A DNA stretch of 23,110 nucleotides, from assembly GCA_900547195.1 (NCBI GenBank), contig URFQ01000040.1, positions 1 through 23,110 of the forward strand, given 5' to 3'. Under the pieces are notes generated by a model that saw only the letters and a list, made by a program, of their open reading frames with translations, ran no database searches and was not told where the DNA came from. This DNA is from an uncultured Butyricicoccus sp. (GTDB taxonomy: Bacteria > Bacillota > Clostridia > Oscillospirales > Butyricicoccaceae). Shown in pieces: positions 1-6,331 of the stretch (within the stretch, counting starts at the first letter, position 1; every line of letters begins with the position of its first letter). Position numbers and translations under genes: made by a program.

Positions 1-21
1 ACTTTTTTGAGAATTTTATAC

Positions 22-50
22 GCGCTGTGGCGCGGGGAGCTTTTTCGACA
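22..50 (+). repeat. Left copy of the 29-base RCGAxxFFDxL element
   Basis: This stretch matches the reverse complement of 23062-23090 at 23 of 29 positions without gaps. One frame reads R-C-G-A-G-S-F-F-D-K-L (TRCGAGSFFDKL); the right-hand copy reads ARCGAKDFFDSL. Both copies are followed within about 10 bases by a perfect intrinsic terminator, so both sit at the 3' end of a transcript entering the window. The first ten bases of the window (CTTTTTTGA core) resemble the distal half of the same element, so a second, partial copy may lie just before this one. No long reading frame covers it here: a TGA at 8-10 is in the same frame. I see the similarity directly; that it is a dispersed family is inference. 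Confidence 0.6.
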
Positions 51-56
51 AGCTAG

Positions 57-84
57 AATCAGCGGCCATGCCGCTGATTTTTTT
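57..84 (+). terminator. Intrinsic terminator of the gene left of the window
   Basis: A perfect 10-bp stem (57-66 with 70-79, AATCAGCGGC arm) with a 3-base loop runs into seven T residues (78-84). It should end a plus-strand transcript that begins outside the window and separates it from the polyol operon promoter at 148. Confidence 0.9.
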
Positions 85-147
85 GCATGTCAAAGGGTTT
101 GGGGAAAATGCCTAAAAAATTCGATGAAAAGCTGTGCAATATCCCTC

Positions 148-176
148 TATACAAAATGAAAAAGTAGAGATATAAT
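148..176 (+). promoter_or_regulatory. Promoter of operon A (oxidoreductase-isomerase-symporter)
   Basis: The -10 box TATAAT (171-176) is perfect. The -35 box TATACA (148-153) matches the sigma-A consensus at 4 of 6, with a 17-bp spacer. The start site should be near 183, just before the operator pair at 191-223, so a bound repressor would block transcription. The weak -35 could mean activation, but the position of the boxes favours repression. Confidence 0.75.
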
Positions 177-190
177 TAAATCGCAGTTAA

Positions 191-223
191 GAGACCGGTA
201 TCGTTAATAAAGATTCCGGTATC
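191..223 (+). promoter_or_regulatory. Operator pair of operon A (GAKACCGGTATC boxes)
   Basis: Two 12-mers, GAGACCGGTATC (191-202) and GATTCCGGTATC (212-223), each differ by one base from the perfect palindrome GATACCGGTATC. Their start-to-start distance is 21 bp, two helical turns, so two dimers would sit on the same DNA face. The first begins 15 bases after the end of the -10 box. The same layout recurs in front of the ABC operon (4557-4589). A palindrome with a central CpG is usual for LacI-family operators; the assignment to that family is inference, supported by the LacI-type relic at 4229-4388. Confidence 0.75.
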
Positions 224-371
224 GTAAATACTTTTTGAGGAGATATCGCCTTGCATCCTGGATTCATATCCGGGGGATGCCTAGGCGGGTTTCTTTAAAA
301 TGTTGGGAGCCCGGTCTCGCAATCCCCTCCGAAATCCAAAATACAAAATTTATAAAAAGGATGGTATTCTT
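224..371 (+). other. Leader of operon A with hairpin and possible 15-codon ORF
   Basis: The untranslated leader is about 190 bases from the predicted start site. It contains an imperfect hairpin at 253-280: GCATCC pairs with GGATGC outside, and GGAT with ATCC inside. A GAGGAG motif (237-242) stands 8 bases before TTG 251, which opens a 15-codon frame ending at 296-298. This could be a leader peptide, but a TTG start and the short length make it weak. An in-frame ATG at 300 would extend the dehydrogenase by 24 residues; it has no ribosome site and adds sequence unlike the family. Confidence 0.35.
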
Positions 372-1382
372 ATGAGCGAACTCAGAATTGGCCTCGTTGG
401 CACCGGCGGCATCGGCCGCACCCACATTGAGCGCGTAAACACCAAACTACAGGGCGGCAAGGTCATTGCGTGTGCAGACCCGGCCGGTGCGTTCGGCGTA
501 TCAGTTGCCGGGAAGTACGGCATCAAGGGCTACGAAAATCCGATCGATATGATCAACGACCCGGAGATTGACGCCATCATGTGCACCACGGCAGACCCGT
601 ACCATGAACAGTATGTCATGGCTTCCATCGCAGCCGGCAAATATGTATTTTGTGAGAAGCCGCTTGCTCCGAAGGCAGACGCCTGCAAACGCATCGTGGA
701 AGCGGAGATGAAGGCTGGTAAGCAGCTCGTTCAGGTTGGCTTCATGCGCCGCTACGACTCCGGCTACAAGCAGCTCAAGGCCGCGATTGACAGCAAAGAG
801 TACGGCGAGCCGCTGCTGCTGCACTGCGCGCACCGCAACCCGTCGGTTCCGGACGATTGGGACAACTCCATGGCGGTAGAGAACTCCATGGTGCACGAGA
901 TCGACGTGCTGCGCTGGCTGCTTGGCGAGGACTATGCGACCGCAGAGGTCCGTTACGGCAAGTCCACGAACAACGGCCCAAAGGATCTGCATGACCCGCA
1001 AATCATGATCCTGACCACCAAATCCGGCGTCCGCATTGACGTGGAATCCTTCGTCAACAACCACAACGACTATGATATCAAGTGCGAAATCGTTTGCGAC
1101 GGCGCGGTGCTGAACATGCCGAAGCCGAACTACATCTCCGTCAACGCCAAGGCGGTGACCGGCCAGGCGATGTACACCGATTGCTTCCAGCGCTTCGCAG
1201 ACGCGTACAACGATGAAATCCAGGCATGGATCAACGCCTCCAAGGAAGGCCGCGTTGACGGCCCGACCGCTTGGGACGGTTATGCTTGCCAGGTTGCTGC
1301 GGCGGCTGCCTCCAAGGCGCGCGAGACCCAGACCATCGTTCCGGTAGAATACGATCCGATGCCGGACTTCTACAAAGCTTAA
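372..1382 (+). CDS. iolG: Gfo/Idh/MocA oxidoreductase, inositol 2-dehydrogenase-like
   Basis: A 336-residue NAD(P)-dependent dehydrogenase of the Gfo/Idh/MocA family, expected in the cytosol to oxidise a cyclic polyol or sugar to its keto form. The Rossmann motif GTGGIG is at residues 10-15, the family EKP motif at 95-97 (Lys96 the likely catalytic lysine), and the SMVHEIDVLRWLLGE block typical of IolG at about 172-186 (His175 the likely catalytic histidine). The position four residues before that histidine, Asp172 in Bacillus subtilis IolG as I recall it, is Asn171 here, so the substrate could differ from myo-inositol. I chose ATG 372 because AAAAAGG ends 11 bases upstream and the product then begins MSELRIGLVGTGG, as in the family. 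First gene of operon A, under the operator pair at 191-223. The family is certain; the exact substrate is not. Confidence 0.88.
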   Translation: MSELRIGLVGTGGIGRTHIERVNTKLQGGKVIACADPAGAFGVSVAGKYGIKGYENPIDMINDPEIDAIMCTTADPYHEQYVMASIAAGKYVFCEKPLAPKADACKRIVEAEMKAGKQLVQVGFMRRYDSGYKQLKAAIDSKEYGEPLLLHCAHRNPSVPDDWDNSMAVENSMVHEIDVLRWLLGEDYATAEVRYGKSTNNGPKDLHDPQIMILTTKSGVRIDVESFVNNHNDYDIKCEIVCDGAVLNMPKPNYISVNAKAVTGQAMYTDCFQRFADAYNDEIQAWINASKEGRVDGPTAWDGYACQVAAAAASKARETQTIVPVEYDPMPDFYKA

Positions 1383-1417
1383 TTTCTTACCTCTTACTTT
1401 CTTTCCTATTTCAGCAA

Positions 1418-1443
1418 GGCGGGAGCCGCCATAAGCTCCCGCC
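1418..1443 (+). other. Intercistronic hairpin
   Basis: A perfect 9-bp stem GGCGGGAGC / GCTCCCGCC (1418-1426 with 1435-1443) has an 8-base loop and no T-tract after it. It sits between the dehydrogenase stop and the ribosome site of the next gene. It is more likely an mRNA stabilising or processing element than a terminator, and would let the dehydrogenase message accumulate separately. Confidence 0.55.
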
Positions 1444-1476
1444 GCCTCATTTCAAAACATACAGGAGGATTTCTCT

Positions 1477-2415
1477 ATGCAACTCGCACTTTGCACCGAT
1501 GTACTCGCAGACCTGTCCTTCACGGACATGCTGGATAAAGTAAAATCCTATGGCATCGACGCGGTTGAGATGACCGCAGGTGGCTGGGGCGCGCGCAAGC
1601 ACGTGAACACCGCCGAGCTGCTGGCGGACGACGCCAAGCTTGAAGCGTTCAAGGCGGAGCTGGACCAGCGCGGCATGCGCATTTCCGCCCTGAATACCTC
1701 TTGCAACCCGACCTGGCCGTCTAAGACCGGAGAGGAGTATGCAAAGAGCATGTACGACTGCGCGACCTTGGCAGGCAAGTTGGGCGTCAAGAAGCTCGTT
1801 GCGATGGCCGGCCTGCCGGCAGGCGCACCGGGCGACACCACCCCGAACTGGATCGTATCCACCGTTTCGTGGCCGGACTTCATGGCTCCCGCTTACGAGT
1901 ACCAGTGGGAAGTGACCATTCAGTTCTGGAAGAAGTTTGCGGCGCACTGTGAGAAGTGCGGCGTCGAGCAGATCGCCATCGAGGAGTTCCCGGGCACCAT
2001 GGTCTGGAGCGCATCGACCCTGCTGAGGCTGCGCGCCGCGGTCGGCCCGATCATCGGCATCAACCTCGACCCGTCCCACATGATGGTGCTGGGCGCCGAC
2101 CCGATCGCCGCTGCCCGCGCGCTGAGGGGCTGCATCTACCACGTGCACGGCAAGGACGCGCGCATCGAGCGCGGCCTGTCCGATGTGGACGGCATTTTGG
2201 AACCCCGTCCGGTGACCGACACCGCCGAGCGCGTCTGGAATTATGTCGCTGTTGGCTGCGGCCAGGATCTCAAGTGGTGGAAGGAGTTCTTCTCTGTCCT
2301 GAGCATGCTCGGCTACGACGGCGACGTATCGCTTGAGATGGAAGACCTGACCATGAGCGTGGAAGCGGGGCTTGAGACATCGATCGACGCACTTAAGGCA
2401 ACCATCAGCCGGTAA
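1477..2415 (+). CDS. Sugar phosphate isomerase/epimerase (xylose isomerase-like TIM barrel)
   Basis: A 312-residue protein of the AP-endonuclease-2/xylose-isomerase-like TIM-barrel superfamily, the group containing IolE, IolI and many sugar epimerases. Likely divalent-metal ligands are visible: E169/E170 in IEEFPG, D198 and H201 in NLDPSHMM, H224 in YHVHGKD, and E287 in SLEMED. These are the usual Glu-Asp-His-Glu set at the C-terminal ends of the strands. It starts 90 bases after the dehydrogenase, behind AGGAGG with normal spacing. Next to an IolG-like enzyme it probably isomerises or dehydrates the keto product (an IolE/IolI-like role), but sequence alone does not fix substrate or reaction. 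It is an intact cytosolic enzyme of typical length. Confidence 0.85.
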   Translation: MQLALCTDVLADLSFTDMLDKVKSYGIDAVEMTAGGWGARKHVNTAELLADDAKLEAFKAELDQRGMRISALNTSCNPTWPSKTGEEYAKSMYDCATLAGKLGVKKLVAMAGLPAGAPGDTTPNWIVSTVSWPDFMAPAYEYQWEVTIQFWKKFAAHCEKCGVEQIAIEEFPGTMVWSASTLLRLRAAVGPIIGINLDPSHMMVLGADPIAAARALRGCIYHVHGKDARIERGLSDVDGILEPRPVTDTAERVWNYVAVGCGQDLKWWKEFFSVLSMLGYDGDVSLEMEDLTMSVEAGLETSIDALKATISR

Positions 2416-2460
2416 TCATATCCGGAGAACCGCCAGACGGCGTTTAAAAAGATTTGAAAC

Positions 2461-2508
2461 GGGCTTTAAGCGTGAAGCCCCGGCCTGCATTGCGCGTGAC
2501 CGGGGCTT
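2461..2508 (+). other. Two mutually exclusive hairpins before the symporter gene
   Basis: AAGCCC at 2475-2480 can pair upstream with GGGCTT (2461-2466), or, as AAGCCCCGG (2475-2483), downstream with CCGGGGCTT (2500-2508). The second stem is 9 bp with a 16-base loop and ends in only three T residues. The arrangement resembles an attenuator or an RNA-stability switch in the 137-base gap between the isomerase and the symporter. The tail is too poor in U to be a strong terminator. Confidence 0.4.
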
Positions 2509-2552
2509 TCCAAACCGCAAGGCTCAAACAAATAAAAAAGGGGAGTATCTGA

Positions 2553-4226
2553 ATGCTTTGGACATTAGCGACCTTTGTAGGATTTACCATTTTGGTGGCC
2601 GTGATTTCCTATGTTAAGACAAAGGGGGACGATCAGGAAACGACCGAGGGGTATTTCCTCGCGGGGCGCGGCCTTCCGGGGATTGTCATTGCCGGTTCAC
2701 TTTTGCTGACCAACCTGTCCGCTGAGCAGCTTGTCGGCTCCAACGGGCAGACCTTTGCTGTAGGTATGAGCGCGATGGCGTTCGAGGTCGTCGCCGCGCC
2801 CTGCTGCATTATGCTTGCGCTGTGGGCAGCGCCAAGATACCTGCGAAGCGGTATCACGACGATCCCGCAGCTGATCGGGCTGCGGTACGATCGGACAACC
2901 AAGCTCTGGTTCAGTATTTTGTACATCGTCCTGGCACTATGTGTACAGATGCCGGTATGTTTGTACTCGGGTTCGCTGGTCTTTGAAAATATTTTCGGCT
3001 TCTCAAAACTTCTTGGCATCTCGAAATTTCAGTCAATTATCATTCTCTGTATCGCAATCAGCGTGATTGGTTCCATATACGCCATCTTCGGCGGTTTGAA
3101 AGCCGTTGCCGTATCCGACACGGTCAATGGCGCGGGGCTGTTGATCGGCGGGCTTGCGGTTCCGTTCTTTGCGCTGCACGCGCTGGGCAAAATTGCCTCC
3201 GACGGCAGTATCATTGCCGGCCTGCGTTATCTCGTCGAAAACCATTCCGACCTGCTCAATTCGGTCGCGCCGGCCGCGTCCTCTGCGCCGGCTGTCCCGT
3301 GGCCGACGGTATTCACCGGGCTGCTGTTCCTCGGTTTCCAGTCATGGTGCACCAACCAGGCATACGTCCAGCGTGTACTTGCCGCAAAGGATTTGAAAGA
3401 AGCACAGAAGGGCGCCCTGTTGTGCGCAACACTCAAGATCATTGGATTTATGTACCTGTCTCTACCGGGTGTGATCGCGTTCGCGCTGTTCAAACTCAAC
3501 GGCACAAATGTTGCGTCCATGGATGACGCTTACCCGACCATGATCACGCAGGTCGTGCCGACGGCGCTGATGGGACTGCTGGCGGCAGTCATGTTTGGCG
3601 CAATCCTGTCGACCTTCAACTCGTTCCTGAATTCCATCAACACCATGTACATCATGGACATTTACAAGGACTTCATCAAGCCCGGAGCGTCCGATAAAGA
3701 AATGATTACCCACGGGAAAAAGGTTGGCATCGTGTTCGCGGTACTGACGACTGCGGTGGGGCCGTTGGTCTACTTCTTCCCCGGCGGGCTGCGAACCTTC
3801 CTGGACTCGTTGGTCATGCTGGTTGCGCTGCCGGTGCTGTCGGCGGTGTTCGGCGGTTTCTTCTTCAAATATCTCCCAAAATACGCTGCAAAAATCATTA
3901 TGATTTTCCATATTGTATTCTACGGCGGGTTCCTTCTGCTCTCGCCTAGCTATTCCCTGTTCGGCGGAAACGAGGGCGCGATCCATTACCTGTACGCCGT
4001 GCTGGTGCTCTGGCCGATTGAGCTGTTGATTATGTACTTCATGAGCCGGAAGAACAAGGAAAAGAATGACGCGGCCGCGTGGGTGCAGGAGGATACCGCG
4101 TCGGTCGATATGACACCGTGGAAATACCGTAAGGTTGCTTCCGTCGCAATCCTGTTATTTGTGGCAGTGGTTCACATTACTTTCTCGCCGCTTGGCATCG
4201 GCGCATGGGGCTCGCTGGGAAGCTGA
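2553..4226 (+). CDS. Sodium:solute symporter, SSS/SLC5 family
   Basis: A 557-residue integral membrane protein of the sodium:solute symporter family, likely importing the sugar or polyol catabolised by the two preceding enzymes with Na+. It has an outside-first hydrophobic N-terminal helix, the family block around residues 25-75 (GYFLAGRGLPG then SLLLTNLSAEQLVGSNGQ), and alternating hydrophobic helices to the C-terminus. Length fits the 13-15-helix SglT/YidK-like group. A charged loop with MSRKNKEKND precedes the last helix. ATG 2553 follows AAAAAAGGGGAG. It is the last gene of operon A; a terminator follows at 4428-4453. An SSS carrier and an ABC importer under matching operators suggest two uptake routes for the same or related substrates. 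Substrate unknown. Confidence 0.9.
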   Translation: MLWTLATFVGFTILVAVISYVKTKGDDQETTEGYFLAGRGLPGIVIAGSLLLTNLSAEQLVGSNGQTFAVGMSAMAFEVVAAPCCIMLALWAAPRYLRSGITTIPQLIGLRYDRTTKLWFSILYIVLALCVQMPVCLYSGSLVFENIFGFSKLLGISKFQSIIILCIAISVIGSIYAIFGGLKAVAVSDTVNGAGLLIGGLAVPFFALHALGKIASDGSIIAGLRYLVENHSDLLNSVAPAASSAPAVPWPTVFTGLLFLGFQSWCTNQAYVQRVLAAKDLKEAQKGALLCATLKIIGFMYLSLPGVIAFALFKLNGTNVASMDDAYPTMITQVVPTALMGLLAAVMFGAILSTFNSFLNSINTMYIMDIYKDFIKPGASDKEMITHGKKVGIVFAVLTTAVGPLVYFFPGGLRTFLDSLVMLVALPVLSAVFGGFFFKYLPKYAAKIIMIFHIVFYGGFLLLSPSYSLFGGNEGAIHYLYAVLVLWPIELLIMYFMSRKNKEKNDAAAWVQEDTASVDMTPWKYRKVASVAILLFVAVVHITFSPLGIGAWGSLGS

Positions 4227-4228
4227 AA

Positions 4229-4388
4229 AACCTGTGCTACGAGACCTACCCCACGATTGTAAAACTTGTGCAAAAGCGAAATTGCCTATACAATCAGCGG
4301 CGAACTGAAGGAACAGGGGCGGCTTGCCATGCGTCTTTTGTTCGAGTACATGATCTACGACCACATCCCGGAACAGAATTCGTTTTAA
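4229..4388 (+). pseudogene. C-terminal relic of a LacI-type transcriptional regulator
   Basis: No intact gene lies here, but two reading frames joined by one frameshift give a continuous LacI-family C-terminus. Frame one (4229 to about 4276) reads NLCYETYPTIVKLVQK. The frame ending at stop 4386-4388 continues EIAYTISGELKEQ, then GRLAMRLLFEYMIYDHIPEQN. The pattern of an I/A-x-T/Q-x-S stretch followed by G-x-x-A-x-x-L-L-F-x-Y and a Pro-Glu turn is characteristic of the periplasmic-binding-protein-like sugar domain of LacI regulators, near its C-terminus. About one base seems lost around 4275-4278. The DNA-binding half is absent. It begins directly after the symporter stop, suggesting a deletion that removed a regulator gene once standing between the operons. 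Confidence 0.65.
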
Positions 4389-4427
4389 CCAAAACGAGAT
4401 TTTTTTCGCAAAAATATTTGACCTGTG

Positions 4428-4453
4428 CCGGCGGCGTTTGCCGCCGGTTTTTT
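4428..4453 (+). terminator. Intrinsic terminator of operon A
   Basis: The stem CCGGCGGC / GCCGCCGG (4428-4435 with 4440-4447) has a GTTT loop and is followed by six T residues. It closes the dehydrogenase-isomerase-symporter operon and lies just upstream of the ABC-operon promoter. Confidence 0.92.
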
Positions 4454-4513
4454 GTGCAATGTTTTTTGGCGAAGGTACACAAAAAACTTATTAAAAGCTG
4501 TCACAACTCCCAA

Positions 4514-4542
4514 TGGACAAACGCTCCATAAAGAATTATAAT
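4514..4542 (+). promoter_or_regulatory. Promoter of operon B (ABC importer)
   Basis: The -35 box TGGACA (4514-4519, 5 of 6) and -10 box TATAAT (4537-4542, perfect) are separated by 17 bp. The predicted start near 4549 lies just before the operator pair. This promoter is stronger by sequence than that of operon A. Confidence 0.85.
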
Positions 4543-4556
4543 AAAATTACAATAAA

Positions 4557-4589
4557 GAGACCGATATCGTAATAAAAGAGATCGGTATC
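4557..4589 (+). promoter_or_regulatory. Operator pair of operon B
   Basis: GAGACCGATATC (4557-4568) and GAGATCGGTATC (4578-4589) are each a two-base variant of the palindrome GATACCGGTATC. They are 21 bp apart start to start, and 14 bases separate the -10 box from the first box. Both distances are identical to those in operon A, which argues for one shared regulator. No regulator gene for it remains intact in the window. Confidence 0.75.
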
Positions 4590-4657
4590 TATCAAATAAA
4601 AATATCAAATCCATGATTCGGTAACGGAAGGTCATGGACTTCTTTCAAGGGAAAAGA

Positions 4658-4669
4658 GAGACCGGTATC
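4658..4669 (+). promoter_or_regulatory. Third, downstream operator box of operon B
   Basis: GAGACCGGTATC is identical to the first box of operon A and lies 80 bp after the second box of operon B, inside the long leader. An auxiliary operator at this distance could allow DNA looping, as known for LacI-type repressors. It could also be left over from a rearranged promoter copy. Confidence 0.65.
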
Positions 4670-4816
4670 GTAAACCGGAAAATGATACGTGGCAGGCTTT
4701 CCGGCAGGTTGTCCGCTGAAACGTATTCTAAAAAATATCTGCGGAACCGCGGCTATTTTTCAGATATCTCTGGCCTTTGCCGGAGAAAAAACAAGAGGAG
4801 AACAGGAGGATACACA
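4670..4816 (+). other. Leader of the ABC operon with hairpin
   Basis: No gene is seen here. The frame is open back to an ATG at 4634, but that start has only a poorly spaced GGAAGG and the added residues do not look like an ABC protein. The leader contains a hairpin in which ATATCTG (4735-4741) pairs with CAGATAT (4761-4767) around a GC-rich core. An AGGAGG immediately precedes the true start at 4817. Confidence 0.4.
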
Positions 4817-6331
4817 ATGGAAAATCCAGAATATGTGCTGGAAATGCAGGGCATCGTCAAGATCTTTCCCGGCGTGCGCGCGCTTGACGGCGTGAACCTG
4901 AGGGTTCGCCCCGGCAAGGTGCATGTGATCTGCGGCGAGAATGGCGCAGGAAAGTCAACGCTCATGAAGATCATCAACGGCACCTATGTCGCCGACGAGG
5001 GCACGATGATCTACAAGGGCCAGCAGATCGGGCCACACACGGTCACGGATACCCTGAAAATGGGTATTGCGATGATCTATCAGGAACTCAACCCGATTGC
5101 CGAAATGACCATTGCCGAGAACATCTGGCTGGGCCGCGAGCCGCGCAAGGGAATGTTCGTAGACTACGCGAAGATGTACGCCGATACGCAGGAGCTTCTT
5201 GACCGGCTGGACATTCCCTACAATGCCCGTCAGAAGATGTACGAGCTGTCCATCGCGGGCCATCAGCTGGTCGAGATTACAAAGGCAATCTCAGTGAACG
5301 CCTCGGTCATCATCATGGACGAACCCTCGTCCGCAATCGGCGACGAGGAAATCGAAATCCTGTTCAAGCAGATCTTCGCGCTGCGGGAACAGGGCGTTGC
5401 AATCCTGTACATCACCCATAAGATGGATGAAATCTTCCGAATTGCTGACGAAATCACGATCATCCGCGACGGGCAGTGGATTGAGACCGGCCCTGCCGGC
5501 GATTATAACCCGGACAAGCTGGTTGCCCGTATGGTCGGGCGCGAGATTACGAACGTCTTCCCGAAGGACACCACCGTCCCCATTGGCGACGTAGTCCTTG
5601 ATGTGAAAAACCTGACCCAAGTGAAGGAGGACGGCGGGCGCTTCCGCAACATCAGCTTCCAGCTGCGCAAGGGCGAAATCCTCGGCTTTGCCGGGCTGGT
5701 TGGCGCGGGGCGGTCGGAGGTTATGCGTGCAATTTTCGGCCTTGACCCGATCTCCTCCGGCACGGTTACGCTGGACGGCAAAGAAATGCACGTCAAAAAT
5801 ACCCGCGACGCAATTAACCAGGGGCTTGCAATGGTCAACGAGGACCGCCGTACCTACGGGCTGGTATTGGGGCGCAGCATCCATCACAATGCCTCGCTGG
5901 TCAACCTGAAAAAGTACACAAGGGGTCTAATCAACGATAAAGCCATCACCGCTGACGTGCAGAAAATGCGGGAGCTGCTGCAAATCAAGATTGCAAACGA
6001 GGACGTAGAAGCCGCAACCCTTTCGGGCGGCAACCAGCAGAAGGTTGTCCTTGCCAAGTGGCTGGTCGGCGATGTTAAGGTCATGATCCTGGACGAGCCG
6101 ACGCGCGGCATCGACGTTGGGGCAAAGAGCGAAATCCACAAGCTGATGACGAATTTCGCCCGTGAAGGCATGGGGATTATCATGATTTCTTCCGAGCTGC
6201 CCGAAATCCTCGGCATGAGCGACCGCGTGGTCGTCATGCAGGAAGGCATCATCCAGGGCATCCTTGACCGCTCGGAGGCGACACAGGAAAGCGTAATGAA
6301 ACTTGCAACGAGAGGGGTAAGCAAAAAATGA
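4817..6331 (+). CDS. Sugar/polyol ABC importer, duplicated ATP-binding subunit
   Basis: A 504-residue ATPase of the RbsA/MglA/XylG family with two fused nucleotide-binding domains, energising uptake of a monosaccharide or polyol at the inner face of the membrane. Domain 1 has Walker A GENGAGKST (residues 40-48), a degenerate signature LSIAGHQ and Walker B IIMDEPSSA around D168. Domain 2 has the degenerate Walker A (GLVGAGRSE) usual for the family, the signature LSGGNQQK at about 402-409 and Walker B MILDEPTRGID around D426. Walker B of domain 1 reads DEPSSAIGDEE rather than the more common DEPTSALTDEE. I chose ATG 4817 because AGGAGG stands 7 bases upstream; an earlier in-frame ATG at 4634 is unlikely. 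First gene of operon B; it overlaps the permease by 4 bases (ATGA). Confidence 0.93.
   Translation: MENPEYVLEMQGIVKIFPGVRALDGVNLRVRPGKVHVICGENGAGKSTLMKIINGTYVADEGTMIYKGQQIGPHTVTDTLKMGIAMIYQELNPIAEMTIAENIWLGREPRKGMFVDYAKMYADTQELLDRLDIPYNARQKMYELSIAGHQLVEITKAISVNASVIIMDEPSSAIGDEEIEILFKQIFALREQGVAILYITHKMDEIFRIADEITIIRDGQWIETGPAGDYNPDKLVARMVGREITNVFPKDTTVPIGDVVLDVKNLTQVKEDGGRFRNISFQLRKGEILGFAGLVGAGRSEVMRAIFGLDPISSGTVTLDGKEMHVKNTRDAINQGLAMVNEDRRTYGLVLGRSIHHNASLVNLKKYTRGLINDKAITADVQKMRELLQIKIANEDVEAATLSGGNQQKVVLAKWLVGDVKVMILDEPTRGIDVGAKSEIHKLMTNFAREGMGIIMISSELPEILGMSDRVVVMQEGIIQGILDRSEATQESVMKLATRGVSKK

Noticed and set aside
300..371. N-terminal extension of the dehydrogenase from ATG 300
   Set aside because: No ribosome site at 300, basic residues unlike the family, and a good ribosome site with the typical N-terminus at 372.
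4205..4531. Plus-strand frame of 108 codons after the symporter
   Set aside because: It overlaps the symporter end, passes through the terminator hairpin at 4428-4453 and has no ribosome site. It merely contains part of the LacI-type relic.
4634..4816. Extended start of the ABC ATPase at ATG 4634
   Set aside because: It would place the third operator and a leader hairpin in coding sequence; the ribosome site at 4634 is badly spaced while AGGAGG fits 4817.
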